Assembly (NCBI GenBank): GCA_016882265.1
Contig: VGVB01000004.1
Span: 33,708-97,707 of the forward strand
From: Gammaproteobacteria bacterium
Lineage (GTDB): Bacteria > Pseudomonadota > Gammaproteobacteria > Steroidobacterales > Steroidobacteraceae
Reading direction: 5' to 3'
Length of the DNA: 64,000 nucleotides
Both the position numbers and the translations under genes were made by a program. Each line of letters starts with the position of its first letter. Within the stretch, counting starts at the first letter, position 1. Below, one piece after another: positions 54,063 through 62,436 of this stretch. The notes below the pieces were generated by a model, which saw nothing but the letters and a program-made list of their open reading frames with translations, did not search any database and had not been told where the DNA came from.

Positions 54063-55106
54063 TCAGACGTGCGGCATCACTTCCTCGGCGAACCGGACCA
54101 GATTGCGGCGGGACCCTTCCTCGTCCTGGGAAGTGACGAAGATCGAGATCTCGTTGATCCCGGCCGCGCGCAGCTCCCGGCCCTTGTCGATGCAGTCCTG
54201 CGGCGTGCCGGCGATGCAGCATTTCATCGCCACCTCGTCGGGGATGAGCTCCCGGTGCCGCGCCGTCAGGTCGAGGTGCTGATAGAACTGATACGAGTCA
54301 GTGACGCGGCGCACGACGTCCGCGTGGGCAATGCCGAGCGTGTCCGGCAACCATGGCTTGCGCGCGATGTTGCGCGCCGCGGTTGGCCGCACCTGGTCGA
54401 GAGCCCTGGTACGGTCATCGTCGATGGCCGCGTCGATCGCGGCGATGAAGCGCAGTGCCGCCGGATCACGTCCGGCGCTCAGCGCCCCCGCAGTCGCAGC
54501 AGCTACCGTGGCGCGCGCCCCTTCCGCATTGCCGCCCATGTGGCCATCGACGATCACGCCATCGCACAATTCCCCGGCGACCCGTGCGGACTTCGGGCTC
54601 ATGCAGGCAAGTTGGACCGGCAGCGCGCCCCAGCGGTCCGCACCGACCAGCCGCACCCGGGTCTCGCGCGCCCAGGTGGTGGCCCGCACCTCGCCGCCCC
54701 AGGGCAGGGCGTCGACTTCGTCGCCGCGCAGCAGCGCTTGTATGAAGATGGTGCGTTCGCGCAACGTCTGCAGCGAGGTCGGCGACAAGCCGGCGGTCCG
54801 GACGGCTGAGTCCCCGGCCCCCAGGCCGAGCACGGCGCGCCCGCCGGACAGGGCGTTGAGCGTCATTGCCGCATTGGCGGTCACGGCCGGGTGCCGGGTG
54901 GCCGTATTAGTGACGCCGGTGCCGAGACGGACCCGGTGCGTGGCTGCGGCACAGGCAGCGAGGCACACCCAGACATCGTTCCAGATCATCTGCGAATCGC
55001 CGATATAGACCGTTTCGAAATCGCAGTCCTCGGCCTGCCGCGCGAGCCGCACGACCGGAGCGACGTCAGAGCCGGAATGCGGCCAGATCATGCAGCTGAA
55101 CTTCAT
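54063..55106 (-). CDS. LLM-class flavin-dependent oxidoreductase (luciferase-like)
   Basis: 347-residue TIM-barrel enzyme of the bacterial luciferase/F420-reductase superfamily. Blocks: 'ARQAEDCDFETVYIGDSQMIWNDVWVCLAACAAATHRVRLGTGVTN', 'RHPAVTANAAMTLNALSGGRAVLGLGAGDSAVRTAGLSP', and C-terminal 'CIAGTPQDCIDKGRELRAAGINEISIFV'. FMNH2 or F420 is the likely cofactor. The ATG at 55106 is supported by GAGGTGG just upstream and by the conserved start MKFSCMIWP. It is divergent from the TonB receptor operon and shares its control region, so it may be a monooxygenase or reductase step in the same pathway. Confidence 0.88.
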   Translation of the reverse strand: MKFSCMIWPHSGSDVAPVVRLARQAEDCDFETVYIGDSQMIWNDVWVCLAACAAATHRVRLGTGVTNTATRHPAVTANAAMTLNALSGGRAVLGLGAGDSAVRTAGLSPTSLQTLRERTIFIQALLRGDEVDALPWGGEVRATTWARETRVRLVGADRWGALPVQLACMSPKSARVAGELCDGVIVDGHMGGNAEGARATVAAATAGALSAGRDPAALRFIAAIDAAIDDDRTRALDQVRPTAARNIARKPWLPDTLGIAHADVVRRVTDSYQFYQHLDLTARHRELIPDEVAMKCCIAGTPQDCIDKGRELRAAGINEISIFVTSQDEEGSRRNLVRFAEEVMPHV

Positions 55107-55172
55107 ATTCCACCTCGCGGGACCGGCCGTACGGGTCACGGCCTCTCCCACAGTACCACAGCCACGGATGAT

Positions 55173-55207
55173 AAATCAATTGACAGTCTATTGATTTTCG
55201 CTATTCT
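55173..55207 (+). promoter_or_regulatory. Promoter with overlapping perfect palindrome before the TonB receptor operon
   Basis: TTGACA (55180-55185), 16 bp, TATTCT (55202-55207) form a strong sigma-70 promoter pointing at the TonB receptor gene. A perfect 8-bp inverted repeat, AAATCAAT-9 bp-ATTGATTT (55173-55197), covers the -35 and most of the spacer. A repressor bound there would block RNA polymerase. The divergent LLM gene starts 66 nt to the left, so both directions may be controlled. The adjacent MarR-type regulator is the obvious candidate. Confidence 0.65.
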
Positions 55208-55290
55208 GCGGCGTTACCATCACGCAAGGGAGCGTGCGTGGGTGGCCAGCAGTGCGCCTGATCGTGGCGCCGATCATGAGGGAGGGGGCA

Positions 55291-57789
55291 ATGGTCAAGG
55301 GTGTTTTCGCAGTACTGCACAATCGAGTCATCGGGCTGCCAGTATCGGAGTTGCGCCGCGCCGCAGCGGCCATACTGCTGCTGCCGATCGGGACGGCTGG
55401 TCCGGCTCTGGCCCAGGAGACCGGCCACGCCGCTGAGCAGCGCACGGTGCTCGAGGAACTGGTCGTTACTGCCCAGAAGCGTGAACAGGACATCCAGGAC
55501 GTTGCCATCGCGATGTCGGTGCTGAGCGGCGAGCAACTGCGCTCCTTCGGCGTGCAGAGCAGCTACGACATTGCCGCGATCACTCCCGGCGTCCACATCG
55601 GCGGCGCGTACGGCGGCCAGAATCAGCTCTACACGATCCGCGGCGTCACCCAGGTGGACTTCAACGACATCGTCGAGGCGCCGGTGGCGGTGTATCTCGA
55701 CGAAGGCTATATCGCGATCGCGCAGGCGCAGAGCTTCGGCCTGTTCGACATCGACCGGGTCGAGGTGCTGAAGGGTCCGCAGGGGACACTGTTTGGCCGC
55801 AACGCGACCGGCGGTCTGGTCCATTTCGTCAGCCGGCAGCCGAGCTTCGACTCGGCGGACGGGTATATCGACGTCGGCTGGGGCCGCTTCGACACGCCGA
55901 CCGACGCCAACCAGTACCGGGTCGAAGCGGCGATTGGTGGGCCGCTCAGCGACACCGTCGCGGCCCGCGCCGCGATCCTGTGGAACCGACAGGATCCGCT
56001 GCTGCAGAACCTCTATCCGCTCGGCGCGGTCGGTGGCGCACCGGGGGCCGGTGCCGGCGCGGACCAGGGCAACGACGACACGGTCGCGGGGCGGCTGACG
56101 CTGCTGTTCCAGCCGAGCGACCGGCTGTCGATGCGCCTTTCTGCCAACGCCGCGCGCAGTCGGCTGACCACCGGTCCGTACCAGTCGAAGCCGACGATCG
56201 CCGTGTTCGAGCAGGTCGGTGCTGGCCTCGAGATCGTCGACACGAGGGACGTAACCCCCGGTGAAAGCCGCGCCTCGATCGGACCCGGCGGCGTGGATCT
56301 CGGCACCGATCTGAACAATGACGCGGTGTTCGGCGGCCCGGGCGAGTTTTACGGCCGGCCGGTGGCGGGCGGCGACTTCTTCGGCTTCGTCACCCCGAGC
56401 GCCGCCAGCAACCTGATCTCGGTGGACTTTGCCTTCGACGACGCCAGCAGCACGGACACGCTCGGACTGAACTGGAAGCTGGACTGGAACATCTCGGATC
56501 ACGTGCGGCTGACCGCGATCACCGACTACAAGGACTACGAGAAACTGTTCCTGATGGACGTGGATGCCGCACCGACCAACCAGTCGGTCAATTACGCCGG
56601 CGTCGACGCCGACAGTCTTACCCAGGAGCTGCGCCTGCAGGGGGGGGCACGGGGACCTGCGTGGGTCGGTGGCCTGTACTACGTGCGGATCGACACGACC
56701 TCGCTGAACGGGCTGAAGTTTCCGAGCGGTAGCGTGGTGCCGGGCGCACCGTTCGATCTCGGCTCCGACGCAACCCTGCGCACCGACTCGTACTCGTTGT
56801 TCGGGCAGTTGGAGCGCGACCTGGGCGAGCACCTGACTCTGCTCTTCGGCGCGCGGGTCATCCGCGAGGAGAAGGACTATCGGTTCACCCAGAGCTTGTA
56901 CTTCACCCAGAACTCGCTGCAAGTGCACCAGGGAGCGCCGCTGCTGATCGGTCCCCGCTACGACCAGTTCGGCGCGCCACAGCCCTTCGTCGACAGCACC
57001 AGCGATACACTGTGGGCAGGCAACGCGCAGGTGAACTGGAAGCCGAACGCTGACCTGCTGTACTACGCCGCGGTCAAGCGCGGCATCAAGGCGGGCAGCT
57101 TCAATGCCCAGCTGGCTGGCGGGATTTCCGTTCCGGACAGCGCGATTCCGTACAGCGAGGAAGTGCTGACCAGCTACGAGGTCGGCTTCAAGTCGACGCT
57201 GGCTGGCGGCCGTGCCCGTTTCAATGGCAACGTCTTCTATTACGACTACAAGGACTACCAGGCGTTCCTGTTCACCGGCGTGAGCGGCGTAGTACTGAAC
57301 GCCGATGCGCGCTACTACGGCGCGGACTTCGACCTGCAGTTCAGTCCAGTATCCGGTCTCGACCTGATCCTCGGCGCGTCGTGGATCGACGCCACGGTCA
57401 AGGACCTGCCGCTCCGGGTCGGCGGGCCGTTGATCCGCGACGTTCAGCCCACCTACACGCCGGAACTGCAGTTCATGGCGATGGCGCGCTACGAGTGGCC
57501 GGCTTTCGGCGGTTACCTGTCGGTGAGCGGGGATGTCAGCTGGTCGGACAGCTTCTACTACAACCTGCGCAACTTCGCCGCGGACCAGTTCGACAGCTAC
57601 TACCTGCTGAACCTGCAGTTCGGCTGGCAGAGCGAGGATGGCGCATGGCAGGCGACACTGGCCGGCAGGAACATGACGGACGAGCGCGCTGGCAATGTCG
57701 GCTTCAGCCTCGCGACGTTGTGCGGCTGCAATGAGGTCGCTTACCGGGCGCCGCGCTGGATCGGCATGACAGTGCGCCGCTCGTTCTGA
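55291..57789 (+). CDS. TonB-dependent outer-membrane receptor of the catabolic locus
   Basis: 832 residues. Signal peptide ends near 'TAGPALAQE'; TonB-box-like 'LEELVVTAQKREQDIQDV'; plug with 'ITPGVHIGGAYGGQNQLYTIRGV' and 'FDIDRVEVLKGPQGTLFGRNATGGLVHFVSRQP'; long beta-barrel ending 'IGMTVRRSF'. A run of G-rich sequence (GGGAGGGGGCA) precedes the ATG at 55291; the track start at 55234 is too early. It is the first gene of a rightward run that continues with the cyclase, IorA, IorB and a molybdopterin oxidoreductase, so it probably takes up the substrate of that pathway. It differs in plug and barrel from the receptor at 13.3 kb. Confidence 0.92.
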   Translation: MVKGVFAVLHNRVIGLPVSELRRAAAAILLLPIGTAGPALAQETGHAAEQRTVLEELVVTAQKREQDIQDVAIAMSVLSGEQLRSFGVQSSYDIAAITPGVHIGGAYGGQNQLYTIRGVTQVDFNDIVEAPVAVYLDEGYIAIAQAQSFGLFDIDRVEVLKGPQGTLFGRNATGGLVHFVSRQPSFDSADGYIDVGWGRFDTPTDANQYRVEAAIGGPLSDTVAARAAILWNRQDPLLQNLYPLGAVGGAPGAGAGADQGNDDTVAGRLTLLFQPSDRLSMRLSANAARSRLTTGPYQSKPTIAVFEQVGAGLEIVDTRDVTPGESRASIGPGGVDLGTDLNNDAVFGGPGEFYGRPVAGGDFFGFVTPSAASNLISVDFAFDDASSTDTLGLNWKLDWNISDHVRLTAITDYKDYEKLFLMDVDAAPTNQSVNYAGVDADSLTQELRLQGGARGPAWVGGLYYVRIDTTSLNGLKFPSGSVVPGAPFDLGSDATLRTDSYSLFGQLERDLGEHLTLLFGARVIREEKDYRFTQSLYFTQNSLQVHQGAPLLIGPRYDQFGAPQPFVDSTSDTLWAGNAQVNWKPNADLLYYAAVKRGIKAGSFNAQLAGGISVPDSAIPYSEEVLTSYEVGFKSTLAGGRARFNGNVFYYDYKDYQAFLFTGVSGVVLNADARYYGADFDLQFSPVSGLDLILGASWIDATVKDLPLRVGGPLIRDVQPTYTPELQFMAMARYEWPAFGGYLSVSGDVSWSDSFYYNLRNFAADQFDSYYLLNLQFGWQSEDGAWQATLAGRNMTDERAGNVGFSLATLCGCNEVAYRAPRWIGMTVRRSF

Positions 57790-57883
57790 CCGGCGCCTGC
57801 CAGCATTCCGCGTGGCCATCCGGCCCACTCCGCCGGGAGGCGGGGCGCCAGGGAGCTGAAAGCCGCTGGACGGGGAGGACGAG

Positions 57884-58675
57884 ATGGACACAGCGCCCGC
57901 ACAATTGCTGACGCAGCTGGTCGCCGGCATTGCTGCTGGCAGCGTCCGGGTGGTCGACCTGACCGTGCCGCTCGAGCCGGGTACGCCGATCATCAACCTG
58001 CCAGCGCCGTTGGCGAACTCGCAGCCTTTCGCGCTGGAGGTGATTTCGCGCTATGACGACCAGGGGCCGGCCTGGTACTGGAACAACATCACCTGTGGCG
58101 AACACACCGGCACGCACTTCGACGCGCCGATCCACTGGCTCAGCGGGCGTGATCACCCGGGCAACGCCACCCACGACATCCCGGTGCAGCGCTTTATTGG
58201 TCCGGCCTGCGTGCTGGACGTGACCGCAGCGGTGCAGGCCAACCCCGATTTCCTGCTGACCCGTGCCATGGTCGAGGAATGGGAGGCGCACCACGGCCGG
58301 ATTCCGGCGGGCGCGTGGGTACTGGTCCGTACCGACTGGTCGAAGCGGCAGGGCGCCGCCGACTACCTCAATGTCCAGGCGGATGGCCCGCACACGCCCG
58401 GGTTCGATCCACAGTGCGTGCGCTTCCTGGCCCACGATCGTGACATCCTCGGGGTTGGCGTGGAGACCGTCGGCACCGACGCTGGGCAGGCCGGAACCTT
58501 CGAGCCGATGTTCCCGTGCCACACGTTCATGCACGGTGCCAACCGCTTCGGCCTGGCGCAGCTCACCAACCTGGACCGGCTGCCGCCGACGGGCGCCGTC
58601 GTGATCGCGCCGCCGCTCAAGATCGTGAACGGCTCGGGCAGCCCGTTGCGGGTACTGGCGCTGGTCCCGGCGTGA
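57884..58675 (+). CDS. Cyclase-family metal hydrolase (kynurenine formamidase/isatin hydrolase-like)
   Basis: 263 residues of the cyclase family (PF04199 type). The diagnostic metal-binding motif is 'GEHTGTHFDAPIHWLSG' (HxGTHxDxPxH), with a second ligand region in 'FEPMFPCHTFMHGANRFGLAQLTNLDRLPPTGAVVIAPPLKI'. Known members include bacterial kynurenine formamidase (KynB) and isatin hydrolase, both acting on aromatic amides from tryptophan or indole breakdown. It follows the TonB receptor by 94 nt and precedes iorA by 48 nt. Its place beside indolepyruvate oxidoreductase genes supports an indole-type substrate, though this is inference. Confidence 0.88.
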   Translation: MDTAPAQLLTQLVAGIAAGSVRVVDLTVPLEPGTPIINLPAPLANSQPFALEVISRYDDQGPAWYWNNITCGEHTGTHFDAPIHWLSGRDHPGNATHDIPVQRFIGPACVLDVTAAVQANPDFLLTRAMVEEWEAHHGRIPAGAWVLVRTDWSKRQGAADYLNVQADGPHTPGFDPQCVRFLAHDRDILGVGVETVGTDAGQAGTFEPMFPCHTFMHGANRFGLAQLTNLDRLPPTGAVVIAPPLKIVNGSGSPLRVLALVPA

Positions 58676-58723
58676 CCGGCCGGAGCGCTGCCGCGCCGGG
58701 CGGCATGCCGATGGCTGACCAGC

Positions 58724-60871
58724 ATGGCTGAGCGCAGCTTCACCTGTCAGGTAGAAGCCCTCCGGCTGGGTGCGGGCGCGGAGTTCCGCGGCGAAGGCAT
58801 CCACGCCGTCACCAAGGCGCTGCTGCAGTCCGGGGTTGCCTACGTCGGTGGTTACCAGGGGTCACCAGTCTCGCACCTGATGGACGTGCTGGCCGACGCG
58901 CAGCCGTTGCTCGAGGAACTGGGCGTGTATTTCGAGCCGTCGACGTCCGAGGCGACCGCCGCGGCGATGCTGGCAGCATCGATCCACTACCCGCTGCGCG
59001 GCGCGGTGACCTGGAAATCAACGGTCGGCACCAATGTCGCCAGCGACGCACTGGCCAACCTGGCTTCGGCCGGTGTCACCGGCGGTGTGCTGCTGGTACT
59101 CGGCGAGGACTATGGCGAGGGCTCCAGCATCATGCAGGAGCGCACCCATGCTTTCGCGATGAAATCGCAGATGTGGCTGCTCGACCCCAGACCGACGCTG
59201 CCGGCGATCGTCCGCGCCGTGGAGCAGGGTTTCGAGCTGTCCGAGGCCAGCCATACGCCGGTGCTCCTGATGCTGCGGGTGCGGGCCTGCCACGTCTACG
59301 GTCGCTTCATCGCCAGCGCCAACCGGCCGCCGCCGCTCACGGCGCGCGCTGCCCTGGCGGCGCCGGCGCACGACCCACGTCGCATCATCCTGCCGCCGGC
59401 CACGTTCGACCAGGAACAGGCCAAGATCCGCGAGCGCCTGCCGGCGGCGCAGCGCTTCATTGTGGAGCGGGGATTGAACGAAACCTGCCCGGGCACGGTG
59501 CCGCACATCGGTATCATCCTGCAGGGCGGGCTGCATAACAGCGTGCTGCGTGCGCTGGAGCTGCTCGGCTGCGCCGATGCCTTTGGCCACAGCGCCGTGC
59601 CGATGCACGTGCTGAACGTCACCTGGCCGCTGGTCGCCGATGAGATCCGGCGTTTCTGCGCGGGCCGGCGGGCGGTCCTGGTCGTCGAGGAAGGACAGCC
59701 GGAGTTCATCGAGCAGGCGCTGTGCCGGGTGCTGTCCGGAATGGAATGCCCGCCACAGTTGGTCGGCAAGGGGCCCTTGCCGGCCGCCGGCGAGTACACG
59801 ACCGAGATCCTGCGCGCCGGGATCCGCGAGTTCCTGCACAGCCATGCGCCGGAGTTGCTGGCCGGTGCCGGGGCGCTGCCAGCGGCGAGTACGCTGGCGC
59901 CGGAACAGCGGGAACGGCTGGCCGCGCTGGTTCCGGCGCGGCCGTCCGGACTGTGTACCGGCTGTCCGGAGCGGCCTTTGTTCGCCGCGCTGAAGTTGCT
60001 GCAACGCGAGCGCGGTCCGCTGCATATCAGCGCTGATATCGGCTGTCATTCGTTCGCGACGCTGCCGCCGTTCTCGCTGGGTGCCAGCATCATGGGTTAT
60101 GGACTCGGCACTGCCAGCGCGGCTGCGTTCGGCGGGGCCGGGCCCGGCCGGACCGTGGCGGTGATGGGGGACGGTGGCTTCTGGCACAACGGCCTGACCA
60201 GTGGCATCGGCAACTCGGTGTTCAACCGGCACGACGTGCTGACGATCATCGTTGACAACAACTACTCGGCGGCGACCGGCGGGCAGGACCTGCCGTCCTC
60301 GCGCCACGCGGCGCCACAGCGCGACGCCAATCACCCGATTGCCGCCGCCGTGCGGGGCGTCGGGGTCCGCTGGATCCGGCGCGCCGATCCCTACGATATC
60401 AGCGCCACCCTGGCGACGCTGCGCACGGCACTCACCGCCAGCCAGCGTGGTCCGAAGGTGATCGTCGCCGCAGGCGAATGCCAGTTGAGCCGCCAGCGGC
60501 GCGTGCGCCCGCAATTCGAGCGCGCCCGCGCCTCCCGGCAACGAGTGGTGCGCGCACGGTTCGGCGTCGATCCGGACCTGTGCACCGGCGACCGCTCCTG
60601 CGTCCGCCTCTCGGGCTGCCCGGCGCTGACGGTGCGCGAGCCGGACGATCCGTTGCGCACCGATCCGGTCACGACGGTGACCGATGACTGCGTCGGATGC
60701 GGCGTCTGCGGCGAGATCGCTCATGCCGCGGTGCTGTGCCCGTCGTTCTACCAGCTCGGGGTGGTGCACAACCCGACCCGCTACGAGCGCTGGCTGGCGC
60801 GGGTGCGTGGCGCACTGATCGGTGTGCTGCAGCGCCGGAGCGTGCGCCGCCGGCGGCGGCGGGACGTATGA
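58724..60871 (+). CDS. iorA: Indolepyruvate ferredoxin oxidoreductase, alpha subunit
   Basis: 715 residues, a thiamine-diphosphate and iron-sulfur enzyme that oxidatively decarboxylates aryl-pyruvates to aryl-acetyl-CoA. Order: pyrimidine-binding domain ('GGYQGSPVSHLMDVL', 'EPSTSEATAAAMLAASIHYPL', 'LVLGEDYGEGSSIMQERTHAFA'), middle transketolase-C-like domain ('GIILQGGLHNSVLRALELLG'), TPP pyrophosphate domain ('MGDGGFWHNGLTSGIGNSVFNRHDVLTIIVDNNYSAATGGQD'), and C-terminal 4Fe-4S motifs ('LCTGDRSCVRLSGCP' and 'CVGCGVCGEIAHAAVLCPSFY'). The stop overlaps the iorB start (ATGATGA). A ferredoxin partner is not in the window. Confidence 0.93.
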   Translation: MAERSFTCQVEALRLGAGAEFRGEGIHAVTKALLQSGVAYVGGYQGSPVSHLMDVLADAQPLLEELGVYFEPSTSEATAAAMLAASIHYPLRGAVTWKSTVGTNVASDALANLASAGVTGGVLLVLGEDYGEGSSIMQERTHAFAMKSQMWLLDPRPTLPAIVRAVEQGFELSEASHTPVLLMLRVRACHVYGRFIASANRPPPLTARAALAAPAHDPRRIILPPATFDQEQAKIRERLPAAQRFIVERGLNETCPGTVPHIGIILQGGLHNSVLRALELLGCADAFGHSAVPMHVLNVTWPLVADEIRRFCAGRRAVLVVEEGQPEFIEQALCRVLSGMECPPQLVGKGPLPAAGEYTTEILRAGIREFLHSHAPELLAGAGALPAASTLAPEQRERLAALVPARPSGLCTGCPERPLFAALKLLQRERGPLHISADIGCHSFATLPPFSLGASIMGYGLGTASAAAFGGAGPGRTVAVMGDGGFWHNGLTSGIGNSVFNRHDVLTIIVDNNYSAATGGQDLPSSRHAAPQRDANHPIAAAVRGVGVRWIRRADPYDISATLATLRTALTASQRGPKVIVAAGECQLSRQRRVRPQFERARASRQRVVRARFGVDPDLCTGDRSCVRLSGCPALTVREPDDPLRTDPVTTVTDDCVGCGVCGEIAHAAVLCPSFYQLGVVHNPTRYERWLARVRGALIGVLQRRSVRRRRRRDV

Positions 60872-62394
60872 TGAGCCAGCGAACGATCCGGCTGACCATT
60901 GCTGCGCTGGGCGGCCAGGGCGGCGGGGTCCTCAGCGACTGGCTGGTGGCCACCGCCGAAAGTGCCGGCTATTTCGTGCAGTCGACGTCGGTGCCCGGCG
61001 TAGCCCAGCGCACCGGTGCGACCATCTATTACCTGGAGTTCTGCCCGCGAGCCGCAGCGGGCGCAGCCGGCTGCGAGCCGGTCATGGCCCTGATGCCGGT
61101 GGCGGGGGATGTCGACTGCGTCGCCGCCGCGGAGCTGGTCGAAGCGGGGCGCATGATGCTGCGCGGCCTGGTCAGCCCGGATCGCACGACACTGCTCGCG
61201 TCCAGCCACCGTGATTACACGATTGCCGAGCGCAGTGCCCCCGGTCGCGGCCCGAGCGACAGCGGCGCGCTGCTGGCGATCGCCCGGACCCGGGCACGCC
61301 GCCTGATTGCGTTCGACATGGCGGCGATCGCTGCCCGGCACGGCAGCGTGATCAGCGCGGCCTTGTTCGGTGCCATCGGCGGCAGCGGTGTCCTGCCGTT
61401 CGACCGGCGGCAGTTCGAAGACGCCATTCGTGCCAGCGGACTGTCTGTGGCCGGCAACCTGGCGGCCTTCGCCGAAGCCTGGGCGCTGGCGGCCGCCGGT
61501 ACTGTCGCGGAAGGCAGTGCGACGGCCGGCGGCCGGGCGCCGGCCCCGCCGGTGGAATCGGTGCCGGCGGCGTTGCGCGAACGGCTCGGGGCGTTACCCG
61601 CTGAACTCCAGTCCGTCGCCACGGCTGGGATCTGCCGGCTGCTCGACTACCAGGATCCGGCCTACGCGGCGTTGTACCTGGATCGCCTCGAGCGCATCCT
61701 GCCGCTGGCCCGGCGTCACGGCAGCGGCAGCCTGGCGCTGGCCGGGGTGGTGGCGCGACAGCTGGCACTGTGGATGAGTTACCAGGACACGATCCGGGTT
61801 GCCGAGCTGAAGACCAGCCTGGCGCGCTTCGCGCGACTGCGCCGGGAGGTCCGGGCCGAGCCGGCACAGGTGCTCCGGGTTACGGACTTCCTGCGGCCGC
61901 GGGTCACCGACCTGGCGGACACGCTGCCGGCCGCCGCCGGCGAACGCTTGCTGCGCATGCCGCGGCTGGTGCGCTGGCTGGCAAGAGCCACCGGCGGGCA
62001 CCGGGTGCGGACCGATACGGTGACCGGCTTCCTGCTGTTGCGCGGCATTGCCGCGCTCCGTTGCTGGCGGCGTGGCACCCGGCGCTTCCGCGAGGAGAAT
62101 GCCCGGATCGAGTCGTGGCTGGCCCGGATCGGGCAGATCGCGCCCCGCAACCACGCGCTGGCCGTCGAAGTGGCGCTGCTGCAGCGCCTGGTGTGCGGCT
62201 ATGGCGATACGCAGGAAAACGGGTGGCGGCACTACAGCGCGCTGCTCGCCGCGGCCGATGAACTCGCCGGGCGAACCGATGGTGCGGTCCGGATGCGGCG
62301 GCTGTTCGAGGCGGCGTTCGGCGCCGCGAGCGACGCCGCGCTGGAACGCGAACTGCGCGGGCTGGCCAGCGCGGGAGGGCCGCCGGCGGCGTGA
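60868..62394 (+). CDS. iorB: Indolepyruvate oxidoreductase beta subunit with long C-terminal domain
   Basis: 508 residues. The N-terminal gamma-type domain is clear ('IAALGGQGGGVLSDWLVATAESAGYFVQSTSVPGVAQRTGATIYYLEF' and 'LFGAIGGSGVLPFDRRQFEDAIR'). Classical archaeal IorB stops near 200 residues; this version carries about 280 more, helical and Arg-rich ('YQDTIRVAELKTSLARFARLRREVRAEPAQVLRVTDFLRPR'), the extension (DUF6537-like) found in proteobacterial forms. It forms the enzyme with IorA; the coupled start at 60868 ensures equal synthesis. The role of the extra domain is not known to me. Confidence 0.88.
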   Translation: MMSQRTIRLTIAALGGQGGGVLSDWLVATAESAGYFVQSTSVPGVAQRTGATIYYLEFCPRAAAGAAGCEPVMALMPVAGDVDCVAAAELVEAGRMMLRGLVSPDRTTLLASSHRDYTIAERSAPGRGPSDSGALLAIARTRARRLIAFDMAAIAARHGSVISAALFGAIGGSGVLPFDRRQFEDAIRASGLSVAGNLAAFAEAWALAAAGTVAEGSATAGGRAPAPPVESVPAALRERLGALPAELQSVATAGICRLLDYQDPAYAALYLDRLERILPLARRHGSGSLALAGVVARQLALWMSYQDTIRVAELKTSLARFARLRREVRAEPAQVLRVTDFLRPRVTDLADTLPAAAGERLLRMPRLVRWLARATGGHRVRTDTVTGFLLLRGIAALRCWRRGTRRFREENARIESWLARIGQIAPRNHALAVEVALLQRLVCGYGDTQENGWRHYSALLAAADELAGRTDGAVRMRRLFEAAFGAASDAALERELRGLASAGGPPAA

Positions 62395-62436
62395 GTGCCC
62401 GGCGGCCGGGGCACGGAATCCAACCAGGGGACGCAG

